NCBI RefSeq assembly: GCF_048128805.1
Contig: NC_136004.1
Span: 16,485,185 to 16,549,184 of the forward strand
DNA: 64,000 nt
DNA from: Centroberyx gerrardi
Lineage: Eukaryota > Chordata > Actinopteri > Beryciformes > Berycidae
Direction: 5' to 3'
A program made the position numbers and the translations under genes. Shown here one piece after another: positions 22,713 to 60,904 of this stretch; positions within the stretch are counted from its first letter, which is position 1; every line of letters starts with the position of its first letter. The notes under the pieces were generated by a model. The model had not been told where the DNA came from and searched no databases. It was given only the letters and a program-made list of their open reading frames with translations.

Positions 22713-24400
22713 ATTCCTGAGTAGGCAGCCAGTCAGAACATGTAGGCCATGACGACTTTTGTGACGTTGACATAAAAATGTTCAAAGCTTTATCTAATCT
22801 GCAGAATTGCAGTCCATTGAACCTCCTCTTTAAGTTGAATTCACAAGGTATATGTTTCGTTTCCGTCATGATCAGTGGGGAAAAGAGGTCAGAAGAATAC
22901 AAAAAAAAGTATTTTTTCTGCAATTTACAAACTTGAGCATGCGCACTCGTCTTGTCAACATTAAACGTTGTAGTTCCCGCGCGCTAATTGATTGACATCT
23001 TATTAAAAGACCAGGACGAGTCAGAAACCATGAGGTAAATTGGGCTCTTATCACCATGCAAGTGCTGAATACTGGATGCTATTTGTTTTTAAGACAATAG
23101 ACAGGAATTATTATGTGCTAGGCCTTTATTTTATAAGGGTTATTCAGGTTCTTGGTGCTTAACTTTAGCTTAATCCCCGACATCACTTGCCAATATAACG
23201 GTCAACTGTGATGAAATGAGGACAAAGTGGCTATTTTCGTGGCAGCTGAAAGCGACATAACTCATTAATGTCAAATATGAAGTCATCATACATGTCTCAG
23301 TGTCCCTGCGATGCCGTTTGTACTGTGTGCGTGGTTGTGGCTACTGTAGGAGACGGGGTCATGGGGTGAAGTCGGTCAAGACCTCCTCAGTGAGCCTCAT
23401 GTGATTCACTGGAGTGGGAGGAAATTCTGCACTAAGCCTCTCAAAGACCGGCCTGTTCAGGGCAGAAATGGCATGACTCATGCAGACCGGAGCTCCCTGA
23501 CCCAATAATGGTCTGAAAACGTGACAGCTTTTGGTATTTAGCACCTTTTATCAAAAGAGACTTCTGACTTTCCCAGGAGGGGACAGGCTTGAATCTGGAG
23601 GTATGGGCTTCCTTCAATGACTGTAAAAAAACCCAACTGTTTTTCTTTTGTTTACTTACTTCTCTAAACATTATTAGCAGCTCTTTGGTTACTAATAGGC
23701 CAATTACTGTATCCGCACTGAGAGGATGAAGTAACTGACCACTGGTATACAGGAAACTCTCAGTCTCAGTGGTTGTTTTAAACTTGCCAGAAAACTAAAC
23801 TATTTCTTCACTGGTATTGTTAATCCTGATCTGCCTTTATCAGCCTTGATGAAGTCCATCTTGTTTGCATTGTTTGTGTCTTTTATCTATGTGTTTACAT
23901 GTGAGGTGTGTCCATGACCGTGCTAGAATATGGTTAATTTTTAGGGTAAGAGGTCAGATTCAAAGTGATGAGGTTAGGAAATGAATGTTTGCCAGTAGGA
24001 TGCCCTTACAACAATGATAGGTATGCGGTGTAATGTTATGCAAGACTCTGCATGAGTGTGTGTGTGTGTTTGTCACGCTAACTCTGAGGGGGCAGCAGCG
24101 GTGGGGTCCCAGTGCATTCTGGGCCACAGCAGGTAGTGAGAATGTGGCTCAACAAGCAGAGCAGTGTTATGCTGGCCCAACTCTTCTCTGCTCCTCCTCC
24201 TCCTCCCATCATCCTTCTCTCTCCATCTCTCCCTCCCCCTCCACTTCAAATCTCTTATTCAGCTGACTAACAATAGGAGAGAGTCTTTTTCTGGGACAAT
24301 ACCCCCCACTGCACCCAATCTCCTCCTTCAACTCCCCCCTTCCAACTCCAAGGACTTAGTGGTCTTTAAACTACCCCCCTCCTCTCCATCTCTCTGTCTT
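22713..24400. other. Spacer between ddhd2 and tacc1
   Basis: It contains an NRF1-like promoter motif and a possible first exon (22930-23034). The rest shows no recognisable gene; 24180-24415 is C/T-rich. Confidence 0.55.
22930..23034 (+). promoter_or_regulatory. NRF1/CpG promoter-like element with possible tiny first exon (ATG AG|gt)
   Basis: GCATGCGCA (22937-22945) is a perfect half of the NRF1 site, followed by ttcccgcgcgc, an E2F-like CpG cluster. Downstream, agaaaccATGAG is followed by GTAAAT, a donor-like sequence, with exon end at 23034. The two bases after the ATG codon leave phase 2, the same phase as both proven tacc1 first exons. A joined product would begin M-S-S-D-S-E. Which gene it serves is inferred only. 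Confidence 0.35.
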
Positions 24401-24807
24401 TCTTTCTCTCTAGAGGCGGTGTAATGCCTAACAAGTGAATGTAATCTACTCTGCACAGGAGGTACTGCCTCTGGTGTGTGTGTGTGTGTGTGAGAGAGAG
24501 AAAGAGAGAGAGAGAGAGAGGATGGAGGGTTATGAGAGGCGGGGACTGTTGGTGTGTGATCATCAGTAGTACTCCTGAGCGTTCAGACTGTACAGCAGCA
24601 TCAACACAGAGAGAGAGGACTGGAGAGGAGAGAGGGGTCGGCTTGGAGAATAAAGAGTCAGTCATGAGAAGCGGTGCGGCGTGGGGCTCTGACACTGAGC
24701 CAGGCAGCCTGGAGAAGAGGCAGAGGTGAACTCTGGGAAAGGACATACAGAGCATCTGGGATAAAAGTGAAACGTTGGGGCGAGCAGACGCAGACCGGAG
24801 TGTTGCC
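24400..24807 (+). promoter_or_regulatory. tacc1: Upstream tacc1 promoter / 5' UTR region
   Basis: This is the sequence in front of the first tacc1 ATG at 24808, which has a strong context (gttgccATGG). It contains a TG/GA microsatellite (24475-24520) and a purine-rich leader. The transcription start is not identifiable. Confidence 0.4.
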
Positions 24808-45457
<20,650 letters not shown>

Positions 45458-47390
45458 GAAACTCCTGTGAATCAACCAATACTGTCCCTCCAGTCCTGCC
45501 TACAGCCTACAGCCTACAGCCTACAGCCTACAGCCTACAGCGAACCCCTGTGCATGTCCCCAGCCAAGAAGCAGTTCTCACCCTGCACCAGCCCTGCAGC
45601 TTGGAGGTTGCTTGTACAGGTCAACCCTATACAAATGTCTAAAGTAACCTCCTATATACTCCAACTGAATGCAATACTAGTGACCGGAGCAGCATTCTAT
45701 ACATGTTAAATGTTGCTTGAGTTGGGACTCTGTTATATGTGGTCATTTTGTTTTGGTTGTATTCTTTTTTTACCCTTTTATAAAGCCAGTTTGTCCCCTT
45801 ATCTTTTCGTCCATCATGCCAGTGAACAACGACCTGCTTGTGACTATACTTAGATTCCCACTTAATTGCTAAATTTTCAACCACGCCTCCTGTAGGATGA
45901 CATCAGGTTTTATGCAAGCAATAGTTGTTTCAAAATTGCATTTAGATTTATGCTTGGATGGGCTTTTGAAAAGGATTGTTTGATATCGCAGCAACAATTC
46001 ATAAAACATGATGTTTCTCTGAAGTGTAAATGAGGCTTTTACTCTGAAAGAGAGAAGCTCGGGGGTATTAGTGCAGCAGAATAAGGTCAGGGTTGAAGTC
46101 AAGCTGCACGAGAGCTGGGCTGGAGGGAAGAGTGTAGGGGCGTTTGAGGAAATAGAAAGCTTTCATTAACCTCCGAGGCCTTGGTTTGTGCAGGAGGTGC
46201 ACTGCACTAGAATGAGTCAAATAGTAGCTGTAGATAATTCTTAGCATTTGTTTTACCCATCTTGGAGTACTAGATGGTTGGGGTTGACAAAATCAGCACA
46301 ATTCAAATAGTTTTAGATAATTAGACATAGAAATATATTGAATTGACTATCAAAGACTTTCTGGCACTCATTGTATTGTCCCCACCATGTGGCATCAAAG
46401 TAAGCTAAAACAAACCATAAAAATGTATTTGCAAATACTATTTGACCCAGTCTTGTCTCGACACACAGTAGGGCAAAGTTGCCTCTCACAGATCTGTCAA
46501 GTCAGCACTCAGAGGCAACTTTACCCCAAAGTTGTGTGGAGAGAGAGAAACCAACTTCCTAAACTCCACCACCTTGCAACATCAGCCATCCTGTGTTGTT
46601 GACACAGAGCTAAGAATCCTAAACAAACTGGAAATAGTTGAATACAGTGACTCTATATTTTGGATGAAAATATTTTAACCTATTATAATTTTAGGAAGTG
46701 CTGCAATACTATAGCCATTTGTTTTAATTGTTTTTCCCTTAAACCATCACTCCATTACAGATTATGAGTGATTCTTTCAGTTTTCGTCCCCTAATCACAT
46801 TTACCTCTTGCCACTGATGCATGCAGGGAAGCTGTTTAACAAAGTTTGAATTGAACAGTTTTATAAGAGGTTTGGTCTGTAGCTGATGATAAAGTGACGA
46901 TAAAGAAAACTGTTCAGGGATAACACAAGGTCTCAAGACTGTATTTACAGCATTGCACTCTAGTTATTGTAACAGATACTGTGTCTTTGCATGTTTATTT
47001 TCACAGCTTCACAGGTATCAGAATGCAGATTGTTGTTGACACATCACTAAGTCTAGTTGTGTTCAGCACATTGCTTCAGTAATACACACCTCCGCCAGAC
47101 AGAGGAGGTTATAACTTAGCAACACAAGCATCAGGACACACACCCCTTTATGTGCCAGAGTTTATATTTGTGCCATTCTCATGTTAACTTACCTCCAGTT
47201 ACACAACCAGTTTGTTTTTGTTTCAGAAAATATTGCTTTGCCAGTTTTGTATGTCAGTGTTCCCTTCTTGAATTACTGTTTGATATCTGTAAAATAGAAA
47301 TAGCGATCACACACCTGTGTTGACACATTGTGAACTAACAGTGTGAGTGTGTGTACATTTGCTTGAATAAATATAAATATAATTTGTTCT
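45458..47390 (+). other. tacc1: tacc1 3' untranslated region
   Basis: Non-coding from the TGA at 45455-45457 to an AATAAA at 47366-47371. It begins with six tandem copies of a 7-mer (45499-45540). Confidence 0.65.
45499..45540 (+). repeat. (CCTACAG)6 tandem repeat
   Basis: Six exact copies of CCTACAG, 41 bases after the tacc1 stop codon. Confidence 0.95.
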
Positions 47391-47935
47391 ACTATAAATA
47401 GTGCTTGCATTATTTTTTAGTGGTTTTTGTATGAAGCTTCATGAATCTATTGACTGTCTTGGGACCATTGGTCTGCCAAGGGCTCAGACACTTTGACACA
47501 CATGAATTCTCACCGACTGTTTATCCATATGTGTGTCACCCCATTCTCAGCCTTGGCCTCATTACTGATAATTATAAACAACAACACACACACAAACTAA
47601 CCCACTCATACACACTTGGCTGACGCATGCCAGGAGTGAATAATGACCTTGAGCTCCTTTGGCAGTTTAAGGAACATTCAGCATCCAGAGTCATGAAGCA
47701 AAACCTGCCGCTAGTTACAAAACCAGTAGAGTAGGATGAATACTTTAACTACATCACTAACAAATGAGCTCAAACTCAGTTTGATAGTCTAACTGGAACC
47801 ATATATCACTGTTACGGTGTCTCCCTGTTAAAGCTAACTTGGTTAAGTCCATTACCACAGGCTGCTGGCTGTGCAGCATTGATAGAGATTACTGAGATAA
47901 GACCTTAATGCCCTCAGACACCTCCACCCTTCGCT

Positions 47936-47962
47936 CCCCCCCCCCCCCCCCCCCCCCCCCCC
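47936..47962 (+). repeat. Run of 27 C
   Basis: Homopolymer C in the leader/promoter of the Ly6-like gene, about 76 bases before its ATG. Confidence 0.95.
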
Positions 47963-48038
47963 ACTCGCCCCAACCCCCAGTGTCCCCGCTGTCAGGAACT
48001 CCTCTGAGCTCATTCACTCCTTCTCCAGACTCTCAAAC

Positions 48039-48589
48039 ATGAAGACCATTCTGGCCCTGCTGCTGCTCATCTCCCTGGCCTGCCACAGTAAGTTTCTACA
48101 CCACTTCTACCATGACTGTGGAGTTTTGGGAGAGTATTTGGAGTATGATGACTATTGATGAGCGGCTGGCAAACCCACTGCTGTGGGACTAGAGGAGGTT
48201 GGTAGTGTAAATAACACTGTGATGTAGGGGATCCAGGATTTTTCTGCCCAAAAAGCAGGCCACAGCTGCTTGGTTGAACATAGTTCACTCCCTCAGTAGC
48301 AAAACAATTTTAGCTTAAGGCCAGCACAGTTTGGGACATTTAGCGTATAAATCTGTCACAAATTTAAACCTCAGGGTTCAAATGATGTATGTGTCTGCCT
48401 CGCAAGCAATAAATTTGGCCTCATGAAACTCTCAGAAAGCGTAAAAGCAGGAGCGCAGTGTATACATTTGTACTTGTATCTAACAGGTTGTTGTGACACT
48501 AAGCAGCTGTGATTGTCTGTGATTGTCCTGCTGCTCAGCACAGGGCCGACTGGCCATGTAGGGATCTGTTGTGTTTATACCTGTGTGTG

Positions 48590-48622
<33 letters not shown>

Positions 48623-48717
48623 ATGCATGCATGTGTGTGTGCAGATGGATAGTGGGATGGATGGACAGATACACAAATGACTGTGTGTGTATGTATGTGT
48701 GTGCATGTGTGTATATA

Positions 48718-48752
<35 letters not shown>

Positions 48753-49370
48753 GTGTGTGTGCATGCTTGCACCTGCCTGTGAATGTACAAGCTGCTTAGT
48801 CTCAAGTCAGAATGTCTCTCCTGTTCCGTCTGTGAAGGCCACGCCCTTAAATGTCACACATGTGTGGCGTCCAATGAGGATGAGTGCAACCAACAGGGGT
48901 CTGTCTCCTGTCCCCAGTACGCTGATGCCTGCTCCACCATCACAGGACCCAGTGAGTGAACACACACACACACACACACACACACTGAAAGATATACAGC
49001 AGAATGGGTGATGAACGATGGGTTCTGTGTTTAAATACAGCACTGTAAAGGCCTCCACTGATGCTCTTAGATATCACTAGATGTCAGCAAAACACTGACA
49101 ACCAGCTTCTCATGGGACTTACAGCAGTTAAAGGAAGCTGAACTAATGCTGAAAATAGTCGTCACCCTGTTTCCATTGACAAATTATGGGCGTAAAAGTC
49201 ATCACAAAAACCAAAACGCTCATCATTAATGTTCAAGCTTCTGTGCAATATTTCATCGTAACCAACAGGATCTTGGGAGAAAGTACTTGTACGCTTTGTA
49301 GATATATAGCCTTTTCATTATTCTGTCAATATTCTGTCGTCTTTCTATGTTTGTTTGTGTGTGTGTGTGT

Positions 49371-49414
<44 letters not shown>

Positions 49415-49954
49415 GTGTCATGGTAAAGCCTCAGCCCCTGCATCCTCTCATCATTTGAGGTTGCTGGATGTGATCCCAGCAGTTTATACTAACCACAGAC
49501 CTCTCTATGTCTTTGAGTGTGTGTGTGTGTGTGTATATGTGTGTGTGTGCTTGAGAGCAAGAGGAGAGGAGAGAGAGAGAGAGTGGGAGAGGGGGGCAGA
49601 TGAGTGCCCATAGAGTTCAACTGGTTCATGGAGTCACAGCAGAGCAGCAAATTAAACACAAGCGCTAAAACTCAAATCAATTCAAAGCATACTAACTGTG
49701 AAAGTCCGTCCCGCCTCACATGTCTTTCTTTGCCGTGTTGCGTTTCAGACACCGTGATGAAGTCGTGTACCTACAAGGGTTTCTGTGAGAAGGCGTACGG
49801 CACCCAGGCTGGAGCCAAGATGGAGTGTTGTACTGGCGATGACTGTAACGGACCCCACCGGAGCCACAGCCACGGCAGCGCAGGGGCTCTGTCCTCCAGC
49901 CCCGTCCTGCTGCTGGCCGCCCTCCTGCTGCGCCTGGCCCTCAGCCGGCTCTGA
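48039..49954 (+). CDS. Ly6/uPAR (LU-domain) GPI-anchored protein, complete
   Basis: Exons 48039-48087, 48838-48951 and 49749-49954 (TGA), all introns in phase 1, give 122 aa. Residues 1 to about 19 form a signal peptide (MKTILALLLLISLAC...). The mature part has ten cysteines in the three-finger spacing, starting LKCHTC and ending with the family hallmark ECCTGDDCN. The C terminus is a short polar Ser/Gly/His stretch followed by a Leu/Ala-rich hydrophobic tail, as in GPI-anchor signals. Expected location is the outer plasma membrane. Known LU proteins serve many roles (receptor modulation, immunity, reproduction), so no function is assigned. The three-exon structure (signal, first half, second half plus anchor) is standard for the family. 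The specific fish gene name is not recognised. The upstream 5' UTR start is unknown. Confidence 0.9.
48590..48751 (+). repeat. Cluster of (GT)n microsatellites
   Basis: GT tracts at 48593-48620 and 48720-48751 with GGAT/GCAT interruptions, in the first intron of the Ly6-like gene. Frames through them encode only dipeptide repeats. Confidence 0.9.
49358..49412 (+). repeat. (GT)n microsatellite
   Basis: GT run with one TATG interruption in the second intron of the Ly6-like gene. Confidence 0.9.
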
Positions 49955-50875
49955 ACGCCTCCACCATCACCCGCCCCGCACCCCTCTCTTCTTCTTTTCC
50001 TCCATGCCATCATCTATCCGTTCATCTGCCTATCCAATGATTCATCAGCTCTGTTTTTATATATCCGTCTTATCCAATCATCTGTTACCATGTCATCCAT
50101 CCATCCATCAGTCCACACACCCACTCCTCTCTGTTACTGTGCCCCCTTACAGCACATCATCAGTGTTTAGGAGATATTAGATGAGAGTTGGGGGGGGTTT
50201 AGTTGTAGGGAAAGGGTTTGTACTGGGTTTGAAGTGGGTTAGGATTAGGGTTAAAAAGGAGATTCAATATCAAAGAGGTTTGATATAGTGAGTGTACGGC
50301 TTGTGGGTGGTGTCTGCGGTGGCTGTGATGGAGCGTTGGAGGAGTGTGGTGGTCCAATTAATACGAGCTATTATTCAGTGGCGTCATTTGTGAGCGGCCC
50401 ACTGCCTGTAGCTGCTCCTCGACTCGTTTCAATATCATATTACAATCCTTGTCGTGACTAGTAAGGACATTATCCATAGTGGTATGATCGCTGTCATGTG
50501 ATATAAGCAAAGTGTAAAGGATAAATCACTTTTGAAAGTCATTGTGGTGATGACTAAACATGCACAGACTGAAGTACACCTACACACAGTTTTGGTATAA
50601 CCAGAGGGACTCTGGTGTGGTTTTGGTAGATGTTGGGGTGCTTCAGAGGGTAGCTAGCTAGTGCAGAACTCCAGGTAGTCGACGCTCGTCACCATAATGA
50701 CCACATTTACCAGTGTCATTGCCATGGTAACCAGGGAGGGAACTCTGTGAGTGACTTGAGTCTTGTTACACCTCAAATATCCAAAGAAAAGTTGAAAACT
50801 TCTGTAATGATGAGTTTATCTGCTCATAATTGTGCATGCAATCTTTTCTGAATAAAGATACAATCACACCCTTAT
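49955..50875 (+). other. 3' untranslated region of the Ly6-like gene
   Basis: Non-coding, ends soon after AATAAA at 50851-50856. Contains a short ATCC repeat (50095-50110). Confidence 0.65.
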
Positions 50876-50888
50876 TCTTCTTTGTGTA

Positions 50889-50922
<34 letters not shown>

Positions 50923-52150
50923 GTGTGCAGGTAGGGGTAAGATGCCCTTGGTATGATGATCTGAAACCCTACACTTGACCTTGCATAGCCAATGAAGAGA
51001 AATCGTGTGCAGAGGCATGCCTGTAGATGCACTGAGATGCACACATTTGGAAAACAATGTGACAGTCACAGTGATTTTCAGCAGAAGCGGCGCGCTGTGG
51101 AAACTTGAGGACTTCCTTCTGCATCTCTGTGACTTGAGTCCTATTTACTCGCCACAGGATATGAAATCACTGAGGTAGTTCTCCACCCCCAGGCAGTTCA
51201 TATGACATGTGCAACCACTTCCTCTTAAGCAGAGGACACATTTTTTTACCAACAAAGAAAGCAACATACATGCTCGGCAGAATTACTCTCGTCAATACGT
51301 TTTATATTCATATAAGTGGAGGTAAACAACAGTTATAGGCTCAGTGACGTGGGAGGTTGTCAGTTTTTGACTCTAAGCCCAGACTATTGATTGTAGAACA
51401 GAAATACAGCAGGTCAGGTCAGTTCAGTCTCTATCTAACCCTGCTGGCCCAAGCTCTCTGTTTGTCTGATAGTTTCTGTCTCTCAGGAGTTTCATCTCAG
51501 GACTTCATCTCTTTGATCATTACCAATTCATCACCCAAACTGTCCCAGATCTGTTGTCACCTCTGTGGTAATGGGACATCAGCCTGCACCTCTGTCATAC
51601 CTGTCTGTCACATGCTGCCACAGCAGGTGTCTGAATGATGGACATGTCTTTATTCTTCACTTTGTCCCTGTTAGTCCAGTTTTACACTCTGTTCCCTTTG
51701 TTTTGTAGGTATGCCTCCTTTATATGAACCAACTGATAGGTCAGCTGAGAGAGAGCGAGAGAGAGAGTGAGTGCGCGCGCTCGTTTGTGTTTGACCCAGT
51801 TCTCATGTTGCCATCTCAGAAAAGAAGAGAGATAAAATTTCGTATTCACAGCAATAGATGTAGCCTATGTTCCTTTATTTTACAAAAAAGGGCCACACCG
51901 GTCTCCAGTAATAAGAGCCCAAACTGTCACAATAAAATAAAGGAAGAGGTCAAAGTTGCGTGCTCGTCCTCTTCAGATGACAATAAAAAGAGGGCCTTTT
52001 GGGCTGTGCCTAGTTCCTCATAATGTGACAGCTGAACAGAGGAGGAGGACCCGGCCGGAGCTGGGACGCATAGATCACATCCGGGGCTGGTTTAGTCTAA
52101 TAGCGAAACGGCCAACCCGGAAAAAAGACGACTCCTCTGTAATCCGATCA
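50876..52150. other. Spacer between Ly6-like gene and plekha2
   Basis: Contains a GT microsatellite (50891-50922) and no recognisable gene. Open frames at 51357-52213 have no family resemblance. Confidence 0.5.
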
Positions 52151-52199
52151 CACAAACAGATAGAGGAGAATGTGTGTCTGATGCACGCCAGCCGTGAGA

Positions 52200-52332
52200 A
52201 TATGAGCTGTTAGTAAAAGTTGATCAAAACTGTATTTACTATGCTCAGAAGACGCGACTTCCTACTGCTGTCATCTTCGTAAAAACTTGTCTTTGGGCGC
52301 TGGCTGTGGCGCACACCGACTTTCCAAAGCGG
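52200..52332 (+). promoter_or_regulatory. plekha2: Probable non-coding first exon and promoter of plekha2
   Basis: A CpG-containing stretch ends in the strong donor AAGCGG|GTAAGTCA (exon end 52332). The first coding exon at 55189 starts with an acceptor, so an upstream non-coding exon is required, and this is the best candidate. Start site not determined. Confidence 0.5.
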
Positions 52333-52349
52333 GTAAGTCAATGGCAGTT

Positions 52350-52351
52350 TG

Positions 52352-52423
<72 letters not shown>
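52350..52423 (+). repeat. (GT)n microsatellite
   Basis: Long GT run beginning 17 bases after the candidate plekha2 exon 1 donor. Confidence 0.95.
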
Positions 52424-52427
<4 letters not shown>

Positions 52428-52683
52428 AGTGTCCAATATCTCTGCGTTTGAGAGCGGATGGTACAGAAGGTGTGGCACACAGACAGTTGAATGGTGGTGA
52501 GTCAGGACAGGTCATCTTAGTTGAGTGTGCTGTTAGGACTTTATGAGTAGTTTTGGCTGCTAAAATTTAAACTAGGTTTGCATGTCTAAGCATTCATTTT
52601 CATAGCATGGTCATAGTGAAGCTATACACCCACCCTCATAATCATAAACCTTCATTTTAGTTAGAGTTAGAGTTAACTGCCTG

Positions 52684-52959
52684 CAGTGATGTAGTGGTGA
52701 ATAAAAAGGCGGGTAAACTATGACCTACAGTCAGTGATAATCATATATGATGATTAATTATAATTTCAGAAAAGCATGATCCTATCCTCATATAACTTAA
52801 ATAAGTTTGATACTACTTATACTACTTATTAAGATGTATATGCTACTATGAAGGTCTGCCATAAAACTCTGTCAGCCTACAAGGTGAGTAAACTATTCGT
52901 CAAATAAAACATGATGGGTAAACTGAGTTTAGCTGGGTTTACCCTCCTCTACATCCCTG
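52684..52959. mobile_element. MITE copy with imperfect terminal inverted repeats
   Basis: Starts cagtgatgtagtgg and continues to gggtaaac; ends gtttaccctcctctacatcc, ctg, an imperfect inverted form. Family members at 8612-8875 and 42504-43047. CAG termini suggest hAT, but the flanks (actgcctg / gcagccta) agree at only five of eight positions. Confidence 0.65.
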
Positions 52960-53255
52960 GCAGCCTAGTTGTAATTATTGGTAGAGGACAATCAATAGCA
53001 CTGGTCTCACTGTTGGGATCAATATATTCTGTTCTCTTTAAACATGTTTTGATAGGATAGATATGTGGCAGACTAGGTTGCTGCAGTTTAAAGCCTGAGC
53101 ACATCAGACTGCATGTGCTGAAGAGTTTCAGAATTATTTTCATTGGTGAAGTTTTGCCAGTGATGCCAACACATTATTTTTTTTTCACGACCTCACCACT
53201 GCGTCTGCCTTTAATGGTTAAACCAGATGTTTTCGGATGCCCAAAATGGTTATGG

Positions 53256-53289
<34 letters not shown>

Positions 53290-53861
53290 GCCAGTCTCAG
53301 TGTTGGCCTGTGCGACCTCTGCGGCACCATTTTCACTTTTCCACTGGAACCAGTGCTTCTCTGCAAAGGTTTTAGAACAATTTGTGTCTTTAACCTATTG
53401 CAACACCAGAAGAAGGATATTAAACTACTAAGGCATCAAAAGCGCAGCACTCTAAAGTTCTCTGAAGCAGCTTGGACATAAAGCATTTCCCTAACCATAA
53501 CCTTAAAATGAGTCTCATGGGAGTTACAACGGCACAGTGAAGATGCTGCCTGTGTGTCTGTCGTTATTTCTCGGTGTCTGCGTGCCTTTGTTTTGTCAGG
53601 GTTCAGTTCAGGTCTGGAAAGTTTGGAAAGTGAATTTGATCATTTCCAGGTCTCGAGAAGTTTTGAAATAAGACAGGTCTGTAAAACTATGGTGGGAAAA
53701 CAGTTGTTCAGCCCTGACTACATATTTTATGGGGCCATAGACTGACTGTCATTAACATATGATAATATTTGTTGTTATGAAAAAATAATTTTCAGTCACA
53801 GATGTGGCCTAGTTGACAGCCCACATTATATTGAACACCAAGCAAATACTTAAAATCCTGT

Positions 53862-54226
53862 TACACTACCAGTCAAAAGTTTGGACACACCTGATTGAAT
53901 GTACTATGTTTTTCATTATCTTAAAGCCATTTTGATCTAAAGGCTTATGCTTAAATGCTTGAAATTTGTTTCTTAGACAAATATAAATAGTGAAGTTGAT
54001 GCCTAATGTATGAATTTCTTTCCAAAGCGTTTGCCTTTCCATGAAGGCAAAAGGTGTCTACTTTAAAGAATCTGAAATATAAGATAGTTTTGATTTAACA
54101 GTTTTTTTGTCACTGCATAATTCCATTTGTGTTATTTCATAGTTTTGATGTCTTTACTATTATTCTGAAATGTGAAAAATAGTAAAAAGAAGGAAAAATG
54201 TGTCCAGACTTTTGACTGCAAGTGTA
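53862..54226. mobile_element. Tc1/mariner-type MITE
   Basis: Left end TACACTACCAGTCAAAAGTT (continuing tggacacacc) and right end, complemented, TACACTTGCAGTCAAAAGTC (continuing tggacaca) form about 28-bp terminal inverted repeats beginning with TA, the target duplicated by Tc1/mariner elements. Length 365 bp, no transposase frame. These ends are those of a very common fish MITE family. Confidence 0.85.
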
Positions 54227-54881
54227 TGAAATGGAAAATGTGTATAAACCCTGCTTTGTGTCCTTTTTACTCTGTGTGTCTGTGCACAGTATGTGATTTA
54301 GTCTGTGTGTAGAGGCTGAAGGCCCACAGTTCACACTGCAGACTGGAGAGGTTGAAAAATTCTCCCAGCGGCTTAAAGAGGACAAGATTTATATATATTT
54401 ATATATATATAATATGGAGCGCTCGCCATGCCAGAACTAGTCCAACAGCCCCCTCCAAAAAAACCCTATTTTATCTGTTTATGTCAGACAATACAATTTT
54501 GTTTACTGTCAGATGTCTAGCACGGATAATATAATCTAAACATTATTGTAATGCCATCAGCATACCTGCGGGCATGTGGTGAATGTGCCTCGATTTGTCA
54601 TTGACAAATCAGTCAGCGGCTCGGTGATTCACATGCATGGCATCATCTTAATGAATACATCTCACCAGCTCACCCCTCCCCTCCTCCTCCCTTGTCTTCT
54701 CCCTTTCCTGTTCCTCCCTCCCTCTCCTCCCTCTCCTCTCGCTCCTCTCTCTTCTCTGGCCAGTTGAAATGTGCGTGTGTGCAGATCTTGAGTGCAGTCT
54801 GTAATTTTTGGCTGTGGTAGAGGGCCTCAGCTCAGCCTCAGGCTTCAGGGTTAGCTGCTGTGCCTCAATCACGTCACATGA

Positions 54882-60904
<6,023 letters not shown>

